DNA from: CAG-103 sp963627135
GTDB lineage: Bacteria > Bacillota > Clostridia > Oscillospirales > Oscillospiraceae
Assembly: GCA_963627135.1 (NCBI GenBank)
Contig: CAVFZY010000012.1
Span: 1 to 50,103 of the forward strand
Direction: 5' to 3'
DNA length: 50,103 bases
Shown: positions 41,918-49,411 of the stretch, piece after piece
Numbering within the stretch: the first letter of the stretch is position 1
Layout of the letters: each line of letters opens with the position of its first letter
Program-made: the position numbers and the translations under genes
The notes under the pieces: generated by a model
Told to the model about the DNA's origin: nothing
Databases searched by the model: none
What the model saw: only the letters and a program-made list of their open reading frames with translations

Positions 41918-42808
41918 TCAGTTTTCACCGTAGAGCATAGGCTGCAGGGCCTGCAGCGCCTCACTGTAGCTGAAGTTCGCACTCATGTTGAACAGCGACG
42001 AGTCCAGATCGTAGACCCGGCCGTCCTGCACGGCGCGAAAGTGCTTCCAGACGTCGTTCGTGGAAAACTCCTCGGCAAACATCTGCTTGACCTGATCCGG
42101 CAGCGCATGCGCCGCGCGCAGGATGATGTCCGGGTCCTTCTGCTGCATGTCCTCAGTGTTCGCGGTCAGAAATTCCTGCCCGTCGCCGTCGGCGTAGACA
42201 TTCGTGCCGCCAGCGAGCTTAACGAGGCTGCCAACATAGCTGTTGTCGGTGGCCACGATGTACGAGCCTGGCAGACCCATGAGCACGAGCACACGCGGAC
42301 TTTCCTTGCCGGCGTTTTTCGTGCGGTATTCCGCCATGAAGGCGTCAAACTCTTCGAGCATGGCCTGCGCCTGCTGCTCGCGGTGGAACTTCTTGCCCAG
42401 GCCCTCGATGGAGGCATACATGCCGTCAACGCTCTTGAGATTCAAAAACAGCGACTTGACGCCGATGGAGGCGTACTTCGGCTGCAGATCGGATTCCAGC
42501 GAATTCGGCGAGAGGATATAATCCGGCTCCAGAGACTTGAGGATCTCAAGATCGGGACTCATGGCCATGCCGACCTTTGGCAGGTCTTGATAGCGCTCGG
42601 GCAGTGTGCCGGACGTCTGGCAGACGCCGACGAGATCGAGCTCGAGCCGGTTGCAGATCTGTGCGACGGCGGGAGACGTCGCGATCAGGCGCGGATTATC
42701 CGTGTCGGCGGCCGTGTCGTCCTGCGCGCCCGGGTGCTGATCGACACAGCCCGCGAGCGCGAGCATCATCGCCGCCAGCACGAGCGCGAGCAAGCGTTTG
42801 ACTCTCAT
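41918..42808 (-). CDS. isdE: Heme-binding lipoprotein, IsdE/HtsA type
   Basis: A 296-residue substrate-binding lipoprotein (lipobox LAGC, Cys21). GMAMSPDLEILKSLEPDYIL and the C-terminal FSTNDVWKHFRAVQDGRVYDLDSSLFNMSANFSY match IsdE of Staphylococcus and HtsA of Streptococcus closely. Met83 in MAMSPD and His234 in RAAHALPD correspond to the Met/His pair that ligates heme iron in those proteins. MGLPGSYIVATDNSYVGSLVKLAGG is also typical. The ATG overlaps the shp stop (ATGA). Confidence 0.92.
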   Translation of the reverse strand: MRVKRLLALVLAAMMLALAGCVDQHPGAQDDTAADTDNPRLIATSPAVAQICNRLELDLVGVCQTSGTLPERYQDLPKVGMAMSPDLEILKSLEPDYILSPNSLESDLQPKYASIGVKSLFLNLKSVDGMYASIEGLGKKFHREQQAQAMLEEFDAFMAEYRTKNAGKESPRVLVLMGLPGSYIVATDNSYVGSLVKLAGGTNVYADGDGQEFLTANTEDMQQKDPDIILRAAHALPDQVKQMFAEEFSTNDVWKHFRAVQDGRVYDLDSSLFNMSANFSYSEALQALQPMLYGEN

Positions 42809-43635
42809 CGCGCGCCCCCTCGCTGCTTTTTCCGGCGGAAGAAGCCGAAATACCACACGCCGAAGCCCACTGCGGCCACGGCTACGACACCGACGATCCA
42901 CCACACGGCGCTGCCCGCCGTATGCGTCTCAGCCTCGGTGCCAACCTTGTTGCCGCTGGCGTCAAACTCCTCAAGGCCACCGCTGCCGGTGTCCGGATCC
43001 GGGGCCTCGGTCTCGGCGGCGGGTGTCGCCTCCGGGGTCTCGGTCTCGGCGGCAGGTGTCGCCTCCGCCGCTGGGGCATCATTGGCCGGTGCGGCCGCCT
43101 GCTGTTGATTGACGGTGATGCTCGTGACGAAGTCACCGGAACCCGCCTGCATGTTCGAGACCGTGATGTAGAACACGACCTGCCGTCCCATCGCCACAAC
43201 GTACATAGAGCAGCGAATGACGGAGTTTTCACTGCCGACACGCATGCGGTAATCGGCCGTATTGTTCGTGTAATCCTCCTGCATGAGTGTAGCGGTGACG
43301 GCGCTGCCATCGACCTGGAAGACAGGATTTTCAATGTTGTCCATCAGCTGCAGACGTACAGTGATGTAGGTCTGGCCGGCGCTGTCGACCTCGACGAGCG
43401 CACGGCGATAGGTGGCGGACTCGGTCATCGACTGGCCGAGCACGGCGGATCCGTCGCCGCCGGCATCCTCGATGACACCGGTGACCGGATGCCGGTAGTG
43501 CGGCATGGCCGTGGCGATATAAATGCCGTTAGATGCTGCAAACACGGGCATGGAAATCATGCTCGCCGCGAGGGCGAGCATGATGACCACACTGCACAGC
43601 ATCCGGAGAAGGTTCGAGCTGTGAGTACGTTTCAT
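42805..43635 (-). CDS. shp: Shp-type cell-surface heme-binding protein
   Basis: A 276-residue membrane-anchored surface protein. A signal peptide (1-34) is followed by a heme-binding domain (~36-165) whose motifs HYRHPVTGVIEDAGGDGS, GQSMTESATY and IRCSMYVVAMGRQVVFYITVS match Streptococcus Shp from memory. Met70 and Met149 occupy the places of the two Met ligands that hold heme in Shp. A Pro/Glu/Thr spacer with ATPAAETE repeats leads to one C-terminal membrane helix and a basic tail (RRKKQRGGAR). In streptococci Shp passes heme to HtsA; here the HtsA-like gene follows directly. Confidence 0.9.
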   Translation of the reverse strand: MKRTHSSNLLRMLCSVVIMLALAASMISMPVFAASNGIYIATAMPHYRHPVTGVIEDAGGDGSAVLGQSMTESATYRRALVEVDSAGQTYITVRLQLMDNIENPVFQVDGSAVTATLMQEDYTNNTADYRMRVGSENSVIRCSMYVVAMGRQVVFYITVSNMQAGSGDFVTSITVNQQQAAAPANDAPAAEATPAAETETPEATPAAETEAPDPDTGSGGLEEFDASGNKVGTEAETHTAGSAVWWIVGVVAVAAVGFGVWYFGFFRRKKQRGGAR

Positions 43636-43639
43636 GATA

Positions 43640-46600
43640 TCAGTCTCCTGTATGGTTTCTGCGCTTGCCGGGAAGGGTCAGCGCCGCGAAGGTTCCGGCG
43701 AAGGCGACCGCCAGCAGGGTCCAGACGGCGATGCTTCTGCTGTCGCCGGTCTTGGGCGTGCCGTTGGCCGTGGTACCGCCGTTCGGGTCGGTCACGCTGC
43801 CGGCATCGGCCAGCGCATACTGTCCGCCGGTCTTGGTCACAACTGTGTAGAAGCCGTCGGCCGAGTTGCCCTTGACAAGGGTCTTGGTGCCGTCGTCGTT
43901 GATGCGGAATGCGGACAGCGTCGCACTGTTGTACCCGGACGGGACCGGCAGACTAATGCTGACCGTGCCGTTGGGCGTGATCTCATTGCCGTCCTTGTCC
44001 AGGAACTTCACGTCGTAGAGCTGAAACTGCTTGCCGAGGCTGCCGAGCGCCTTGACGGCGTTGTCGTAGTCAGCGCCCTGCGTGACCGGGGTCACGACGA
44101 TCTGTGCGCCCTCGGGTAGCACGCCCTTGTCCGCGCTGACGCGGACGCCCGTAGCGAGATCGGTGAAGTCGACCGCCGGGGACTGCTCTTCCGGCTCGTC
44201 AGGCGTGATGTCGCCGGTGTCCTCTTTGAGCGTCGACCAGTCGAGCTGCATGAGCACGGCCTGCGTGCCGGTCTCATCGGCAATGGACTCCATGACCGGG
44301 ACGAACACCTGCAGCGGGACATACTTCTCGCCCGCCTTATCGACGAGCTTGATGCGCAGCAACTCCGGATAGAGGTGCTCGGCATCGTTGTACTGGTCGA
44401 TGACGTCATTGCCGTTGCTGTCCTTCTGGGTGCTGAGCACCTCAGCGGGCACGAGCGAGCCCTGCGGAACGCCGTATTCGTTATAGGTGTAGCCCTTGTC
44501 AAAATAAGACAGGTTCATGAGATAGCCGTACTTGTTGTAGATTGCCATGCCCTTGAACTGCATGGTCAGGTAGTACTCGCCGTCCTTGACCTCCAGCCAC
44601 ACATTGTGGTTGATGGCGTTGTTGGACATGGAGAAGCTCTGACGATCAGTCTTGATCATCTGCGCGTAGAGTGTGTACTTGCCGTCCGGAAGGTTGTTCT
44701 TATCGCTGATGTCCGGAGTCTTTTCGACCAGGGCCTGAATGGCGGCATCCAGCTCGGCAGCCGCGCTGTCGACCTCCTCCTGCGTGGCCTTCGCGTTGGC
44801 CTGCACGGTCTTGGCATTGGCCAGCGCATTGCGCATGGTCGTGTAGGTGGACATGGTGTACTTGTCCTCACTGAGCTGCTCCGCCGCAGCGACCAGCTCG
44901 TTGAGCCGCGTCATATCCGCCGGCTCGAAGTTCGGGTTCTCTTCCGGAGCCGCATCAGGCGTCTCGTCGGAGATTTTCTCCGCCTGATCGTAGTAGATCG
45001 TGAAGATGGCGTCGCGGGTCGCATCGCCGTTGTCGCCCATGATGGCATCCATGGCCGAAACGCGGAACTTGGTCATGAACTGCACATCGTCGGTGGGCAG
45101 GATCATGTAACCCGTCTTGGGATAATAATTGTTGGTGCCCTCATTGAGCGCATCGGTGAAGTACGAGCCGTCGTCATTCTTGAAGTAGGAGGTGTAGGTG
45201 AGCTCTTTCCAGTCGCCGTTCTGCTCCTGCTCCCACATCTGAATGAGATAGCCGTCCAGTTCGCTGATGTTGACCGGCCGGAAATCCAGTTCCAGACGCT
45301 TGACACCGTTTTTGACCACGAGCGTGGCGTATTCACCCAGGCACTGCGCGGACATGGAGGTCTGGTCCGGCTGCACCTCGTTGAAGGTCGTGATGGGCAC
45401 GCGGTACGTGCCGTCGGCCAGGTTGGAGCCGTCCGTGGTGGACATCAGCTCATCATAGATGCACCAGTTGCCGTCAAAATAATCCTTATCGAGCAGCAGC
45501 GAATAGCCGCCGTTCACAGGGACGATGTCCCGATTGAACCAGCCGAACTCATAGGTCTCCCACTCATCGCTCCATGCGGCCAGGAACAGACGCAGCGCCT
45601 TTGCATTCAGGCCCTCAACCTCGGGCACGACGACCATGGCGTTGCCGCCGAAGTCCGTGACTGTCCGGTCGCCGTCCGTGACCTTCAGGCTGAAGTAGAA
45701 TTCCTTGCCGTATCTCGGCACCTTGCTCTTCATGAACGCCCAGGCGTCCTTTTTGGTGTCGGTGCTGCCGGAGTCGCGAATGATGGCGGACGTCAGCTGC
45801 GCGCTGTCGGAGACATAGCGGCTGCTGGTGTAGAGCCGGATGCCGGTCGCGGCATCCGTGAGCACGACCGACTTCGCGCTGAGATCCGGCGCCAGATCCC
45901 AATGGTAAAGCCGGTTGTAAGCGCCGCGGCTGTTACTCACGATCGACGCATTCACGGCAACGTGCTTGCCGATGATCACTTCGTCCAGGCTGTCGTATTC
46001 CAGCGTGACCTTGCCGTCGTTGAGCGCGATCGGGTTTCCGGCCTCATCGCAGAAAACGCCGCTCTGCGCATCCGTGATGTTGTTCACATAGCCGGTCACA
46101 TTGATGGGATAGGTCACATAGAGCTTCCCGTCGCGCGCCTCTGTCGTGGCCTCGCCGGTGCGCACCATGCGGCGGAGCGTCCCGTTTTGATCTTCCGCGA
46201 CAGTATAGTTTCCGCTCATGCCGTCGAACGTCTCGGACGCTTTTGCAATGCGGGCTGCATCGAACGAAAACGTGCTATACTTCAGATAGCAGTAAACCTT
46301 GCTGACTTCACCGCTTGCCTCGTGCTTTGCATAAGAGACAATCTCATTCAGGAAAAAGGTGCCGTCAAGCGTGTCCGTTTCAAAGGTCGTCGCCACGACG
46401 CCGTCAGCGATCGTGCGATAACTGGAGTCGAAGAACATCTCGTCGTTCTCCGAGCTGACCTTTGCCTTGGCGGAATCCACAAGCGTGCTGGAAGCCAGAT
46501 CAAAACCGGGCGCCAGATTCTTCTGGGCAACATACTCGTTGCCTTTTTCAAACTTGTCGTTGTACGCCGGGTTCACGACCTCCACCAGCGGATACTGGTA

Positions 46601-47557
46601 ATCCGATCTGTCGATCATCTTAAAGATCTTGTTGCTCGTGGAACCGCCGTCAAAGCTGTAGGAGACGCCACCCACAGAGTACAGCGTGACCTGATACTTG
46701 CCGTCCCTGGCAACGATCTTCGCCCGATCGACGAGCGCAGTAGAGGCCGCTGTGGTATCCAGATAAGCAATATAGGTGCCGTCGTCCAGCCGGATGCCGC
46801 TTTCGACCAGCGCAGCCATCGCCGCTTCCAGCTCGCCGAGCATCTTGGTGGCCAGCTTCTCGGTGATGTTCTCCGCAGAGACCGGGCGGACGACGGAGTC
46901 GATGACCTCCTGCACCGCGGCCCAGGATTCCGCCGTGTACTTGTCGGAGTCGAGCGCTTCCGCTTCCTGCAGCTTTTCTTCCAGCTGCTCATAGACCGTC
47001 TTCTGGCTGACCGGGACAAGCGCGTCCTTGAGCTTCGTCAGGTTCGTGATCATGAGGTTGGCGACCCAATCCGGCATGCCTTCTCCGGTCGCCTCATCGT
47101 AAGGCGTCACGGGGCGGTTGACCGAATCAGCCGTCTCTTTGAGCTCGTTCCAGCTCTCCTCCGTGTAGTCATTCGGGTCGAGCGCGTAGATCTCGTCGAG
47201 CAGCGCCTCAAGCTGCTGCTGCGGCGTCTCCTTCCTGACAAGGCCGTCTTTCAGCTTTGTCAGGTTGGTGATCATGATATTGGCAACCCAGTCCGGCATG
47301 CCTTCCCCGGTCGCCTCATCGTAAGGCGTCACGGGACGGTTGACCGAATCGGCCGTCTCTTTGAGCTCGTTCCAGCTCTCCTCCGTGTAGTCGTTCGGGT
47401 CGAGCGCGTAGATCTCATCGAGCAGCGCCTCGAGCTGCTGCTGCGGCGTCTGCGCGTCCTCTGCAAAGACGGCGGCAGAGAGCAGGCTCACACACATGAG
47501 CACAGCCAGCAGCAGCGCCATGCCGCGCTGGAGCCAATGGCTCATCGTTTTCGTCAT
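43640..47557 (-). CDS. NEAT-domain, sortase-anchored surface protein (Shr-like role)
   Basis: A 1305-residue wall protein heading the heme operon. Residues 1-33 are a signal peptide. Residues 37-184 are two almost identical 74-residue helical repeats, and ~185-258 is a diverged third; these look like FIVAR modules. A long beta-rich centre with DGTY-type openings (RLDDGTYIAY ~259, NLADGTYRVPITTF ~709) follows, then another FIVAR-like part (~880-950). A clear NEAT domain (~956-1120) runs NNLPDGKYTLYAQMIK...WLEVKDGEYYLTMQFKGMAI...YVPLQVFVPVMESI. The usual YxxxY heme motif was not seen, so the heme ligand is open. The end is TPKTGD, a membrane helix and KRR. AAGGAGG precedes the ATG. Confidence 0.88.
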   Translation of the reverse strand: MTKTMSHWLQRGMALLLAVLMCVSLLSAAVFAEDAQTPQQQLEALLDEIYALDPNDYTEESWNELKETADSVNRPVTPYDEATGEGMPDWVANIMITNLTKLKDGLVRKETPQQQLEALLDEIYALDPNDYTEESWNELKETADSVNRPVTPYDEATGEGMPDWVANLMITNLTKLKDALVPVSQKTVYEQLEEKLQEAEALDSDKYTAESWAAVQEVIDSVVRPVSAENITEKLATKMLGELEAAMAALVESGIRLDDGTYIAYLDTTAASTALVDRAKIVARDGKYQVTLYSVGGVSYSFDGGSTSNKIFKMIDRSDYQYPLVEVVNPAYNDKFEKGNEYVAQKNLAPGFDLASSTLVDSAKAKVSSENDEMFFDSSYRTIADGVVATTFETDTLDGTFFLNEIVSYAKHEASGEVSKVYCYLKYSTFSFDAARIAKASETFDGMSGNYTVAEDQNGTLRRMVRTGEATTEARDGKLYVTYPINVTGYVNNITDAQSGVFCDEAGNPIALNDGKVTLEYDSLDEVIIGKHVAVNASIVSNSRGAYNRLYHWDLAPDLSAKSVVLTDAATGIRLYTSSRYVSDSAQLTSAIIRDSGSTDTKKDAWAFMKSKVPRYGKEFYFSLKVTDGDRTVTDFGGNAMVVVPEVEGLNAKALRLFLAAWSDEWETYEFGWFNRDIVPVNGGYSLLLDKDYFDGNWCIYDELMSTTDGSNLADGTYRVPITTFNEVQPDQTSMSAQCLGEYATLVVKNGVKRLELDFRPVNISELDGYLIQMWEQEQNGDWKELTYTSYFKNDDGSYFTDALNEGTNNYYPKTGYMILPTDDVQFMTKFRVSAMDAIMGDNGDATRDAIFTIYYDQAEKISDETPDAAPEENPNFEPADMTRLNELVAAAEQLSEDKYTMSTYTTMRNALANAKTVQANAKATQEEVDSAAAELDAAIQALVEKTPDISDKNNLPDGKYTLYAQMIKTDRQSFSMSNNAINHNVWLEVKDGEYYLTMQFKGMAIYNKYGYLMNLSYFDKGYTYNEYGVPQGSLVPAEVLSTQKDSNGNDVIDQYNDAEHLYPELLRIKLVDKAGEKYVPLQVFVPVMESIADETGTQAVLMQLDWSTLKEDTGDITPDEPEEQSPAVDFTDLATGVRVSADKGVLPEGAQIVVTPVTQGADYDNAVKALGSLGKQFQLYDVKFLDKDGNEITPNGTVSISLPVPSGYNSATLSAFRINDDGTKTLVKGNSADGFYTVVTKTGGQYALADAGSVTDPNGGTTANGTPKTGDSRSIAVWTLLAVAFAGTFAALTLPGKRRNHTGD
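47006..47449 (-). repeat. 222-bp tandem duplication in the NEAT wall protein
   Basis: Two direct repeats (47228-47449 and 47006-47227) encode 74-residue units starting TPQQQLEALLDEIYALDPND. They differ at only a few mostly silent bases, so the duplication is recent or kept uniform by recombination. Confidence 0.9.
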
Positions 47558-47660
47558 GTCTACATATCCTCCTTTGGTTCCGCCCGATGCGGGCAAATTT
47601 TTCTCTGAGATCAGCGGGCCGCCGGTAAGCATGGTGTGCGGGCCGGTCTCCGGAGCGAGC

Positions 47661-47698
47661 AGTTAGCTGCGGCTAACTCGCGTTAGACAGGACTAACC
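47661..47698 (-). promoter_or_regulatory. Two tandem iron boxes before the heme operon
   Basis: AGTTAGCTGCGGCTAACT (47661-47678) is a perfect-arm copy of the local palindrome. CGTTAGACAGGACTAACC (47681-47698) is a second, looser one, two bases away. A TATGTT hexamer (47699-47704, minus strand) directly upstream could be a -10, in the same relation to the box as at the other promoters. Confidence 0.75.
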
Positions 47699-47707
47699 AA
47701 CATAGCA

Positions 47708-47735
47708 GAAAAACGCCCTCTGCAGGGCTGCGTTT
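47708..47735 (-). terminator. Leader terminator of the heme operon
   Basis: On the minus strand GCCCT / AGGGC close a four-base loop, extended by AAAC/GTTT pairing, and TTTTTC follows. It lies ~100 nt downstream of a good promoter and ahead of the operon's iron boxes. It may end a leader transcript or the upstream regulator mRNA. Confidence 0.6.
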
Positions 47736-47744
47736 CCCAAAGGG

Positions 47745-47833
47745 GGCACCGTCCGGGAAGCGGTATTCTGCCGGCCGCACAGCCGACGCATCCGGATCAC
47801 GGCGTCGGCGGCCCGGATCGGTGATCTTTCAGC
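47745..47833 (-). promoter_or_regulatory. Structured leader RNA of the heme operon
   Basis: Minus-strand RNA from ~47833 folds into a long two-step hairpin (47773-47813: GGCCGC and CGACGC with their complements). A second hairpin (47745-47772: ACCG/CGGT capped by GGC/GCC) and then the terminator at 47708-47735 follow. It matches no riboswitch class I can recall. The remaining spans 47558-47660 and 47869-48009 hold a 10-bp inverted repeat (47869-47878 with 47897-47906) and no convincing gene. Confidence 0.45.
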
Positions 47834-47839
47834 GATCGT

Positions 47840-47868
47840 ACTATACCAAATCTGATTTTTTCGTGCAA
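47840..47868 (-). promoter_or_regulatory. Distal promoter of the heme operon leader
   Basis: TTGCAC (47863-47868) and TATAGT (47840-47845) on the minus strand are 17 nt apart, ~290 nt upstream of the NEAT protein start. Confidence 0.65.
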
Positions 47869-48009
47869 GCGGCCGTTTGTCCCGCACGCGATACAAAAAC
47901 GGCCGCTCTGCCGCAAAATTCGTTCAAAATCGCGGCAAACCGGCCATTTTTCTGTCACGCAGGCGTGACAACGCAAGAAAAAATCTTCACTTTTTCTGCC
48001 CCGCAGCCC

Positions 48010-48843
48010 TCAGATCAGGATGGTGAAGATGGCGGTGGATTCCGGCATGTGCTTCGTGCCGACGGAGCACTGCATGCGCAGGCAGACGCTGCCGTGCAGG
48101 ATCTGCCCCATGCCGGAGCCGATGTTGAGAAAATGCAGCGTGCGCGCAGGAAATGAGATCGTGCCGCCGTCGTCATATGCGGGCGCGAACGTGTCCCCGT
48201 CGAGGTACATGAGGCGGCGGACGCGGCCGTTCATCTCCCGGCCGGTCATCTGCGAACGCGCGGAGATGTCCACCGGGTGCAGGCAGACCATGCCGACACC
48301 GTCGGCTACGGCGAGCGTGCACGGGTGTGCAAAGCCCTCATTGGCCATCGACAGATTCGTGCCGCCGGAGACGTACTCCTTGTAGATCAGGAACGGGAAG
48401 CGGTATTCCCCGTCGCCCAGGCGGCGGCAAAGCTCTGCCCCGTCAAACTCGTTCTGGCGGCGCAACTCATACTTGGCGCGGTAGCGCTGCTCCGAGCTGC
48501 GGATGAGCGCCATGCCCTCGTCGCTGCTCATAAGCGCCCAGGCATAGGCGTCGTGCATGGCGCTGTCGATATCCAGCCCCTCATAGAGCAGGTGGTTGAG
48601 CACGACGTTCGTGCGCTCCTCATAATAGGCCGCGCGCGCCCGCCCGGCCTCCGTCAGGCAGGGGCGGCGCGGGTCGCTCCGGTCGAGCAGGCCCTCGCGC
48701 TCGAGCGCCATGAACATACGGCTGACCTTCTGCTTCCCCTCGCCGAGTACGCCGGCAAGGCCCGTAACCGTGCAGGTCCTGGAATCCTCGTTTAGAAAGC
48801 TGAGTAAGACGCGAAGTTTCAGAATATCCAGTGATTCCGGCAT
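48010..48843 (-). CDS. DtxR-like winged-helix regulator with degenerate metal site and extra domain
   Basis: 277 residues. Residues ~1-70 are a winged helix (TCTVTGLAGVLGEGKQKVSRMFMALEREGLLDRSDP...LTEAGRARA). Residues ~75-115 follow the DtxR dimerisation pattern (VVLNHLLYEGLDIDSAMHDAYAWALMSSDEG). Where DtxR has Cys, Glu and His, this protein has Tyr100, Ala103 and Leu104, so the iron site appears lost. The C-terminal ~150 residues (FPFLIYKEYVSGG...YDDGGTISFPARTLHFLNIGSGMGQILHG) are beta-rich and unlike the usual SH3-like domain. AAAGGAG precedes the ATG. An iron box lies in its own promoter. Confidence 0.75.
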   Translation of the reverse strand: MPESLDILKLRVLLSFLNEDSRTCTVTGLAGVLGEGKQKVSRMFMALEREGLLDRSDPRRPCLTEAGRARAAYYEERTNVVLNHLLYEGLDIDSAMHDAYAWALMSSDEGMALIRSSEQRYRAKYELRRQNEFDGAELCRRLGDGEYRFPFLIYKEYVSGGTNLSMANEGFAHPCTLAVADGVGMVCLHPVDISARSQMTGREMNGRVRRLMYLDGDTFAPAYDDGGTISFPARTLHFLNIGSGMGQILHGSVCLRMQCSVGTKHMPESTAIFTILI

Positions 48844-48904
48844 AAATGGCTTGACTCCTTTACAGATTTGCCCCGGAACAGGGCGTTTTGTGCCCCCAAA
48901 ACGC

Positions 48905-48922
48905 AGTTAGATATAGCTAACC
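48905..48922 (-). promoter_or_regulatory. Iron box before the DtxR-like regulator
   Basis: AGTTAGATATAGCTAACC, the most regular copy of the palindrome, starts 4 nt after the predicted -10. Confidence 0.8.
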
Positions 48923-48926
48923 ATGC

Positions 48927-48957
48927 ATAATGTGCCACAACATCCCCGGTTTGTCAA
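48927..48957 (-). promoter_or_regulatory. Promoter of the DtxR-like regulator
   Basis: A consensus TTGACA (48952-48957) and CATTAT (48927-48932) on the minus strand are 19 nt apart, longer than ideal. Confidence 0.55.
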
Positions 48958-49001
48958 GCCGCTGCGCGCAAAAATCAGGTGCTGCGCCCTGCACCGACCA
49001 A

Positions 49002-49034
49002 GAAAAAGCCCGGGATCCTGCGAACCCCGGACTT
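49002..49034 (-). terminator. Terminator of the DpnD/PcfM-DUF3846 gene
   Basis: On the minus strand AAGTCCGGG / CCCGGGCTT pair with one mismatch around a 12-base loop, and TTTTTC follows. It starts right at the stop codon. Confidence 0.75.
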
Positions 49035-49364
49035 TTAAAATGCATCTCGTTTGTTGAGGACACATTCCCCGACATCCATGCTTCCGCCGACCACATCCTG
49101 CATGGATTTAAGGTCAGCACCAATGGTTGCCATCTTGGCGTACTGTCCGGGCTGTACCAGCAGCACCTCGATACTCTTGTTTTCTTCCATCTCATGCCCG
49201 TTGTCGCAAGTAAAATCAGCACCGACAAAATTATCGGCATCCAGGACGACATCGCCCTTGTCCCACATTTCCTCGACCATGGCCTGCGCCTCCTCACGAG
49301 TCGCAGCCTCCACAGTCACAGACTTCTGAAGCGTCTCGGTGATGGTCACTTCAAATTCCTTCAT
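49035..49364 (-). CDS. DpnD/PcfM-type protein joined to a truncated DUF3846 domain
   Basis: 109 residues. The first ~60 (MKEFEVTITETLQKSVTVEAATREEAQAMVEEMWDKGDVVLDADNFVGADF) match DpnD/PcfM proteins of conjugative elements. Residues ~64-100 (KSIEVLLVQPGQYAKMATIGADLKSMQDVVGGSM) match the start of DUF3846 proteins, but the remaining two thirds of that domain are missing and the protein ends in LNKRDAF. In mobile elements these are normally two separate neighbouring genes, so this is probably a deletion product. GTGAGGTG precedes the ATG. Confidence 0.7.
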   Translation of the reverse strand: MKEFEVTITETLQKSVTVEAATREEAQAMVEEMWDKGDVVLDADNFVGADFTCDNGHEMEENKSIEVLLVQPGQYAKMATIGADLKSMQDVVGGSMDVGECVLNKRDAF

Positions 49365-49411
49365 GCCGTCACCTCACAATCCGTAGGCGAAAACAGCATG
49401 TCTGCCGTTTT

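Noticed and set aside
47745..47833. Cobalamin or TPP riboswitch before the heme operon
   Set aside because: The conserved cores of those classes could not be located; only generic hairpins are visible.
47693..47896. A 67-codon minus-strand frame upstream of the NEAT gene
   Set aside because: It runs through the predicted promoter, hairpins and terminator of the leader; the translation has no family resemblance or ribosome-binding site.
47869..47906. Inverted repeat GCGGCCGTTT / AAACGGCCGC as terminator of the DtxR-like regulator
   Set aside because: The loop is 18 bases and no U-tract follows on the minus strand, so it was not called as a terminator.
49005..49034. tRNA-like GGTTCG in a GC-rich hairpin
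   Set aside because: There is no cloverleaf, anticodon arm or acceptor stem; it is a terminator hairpin.
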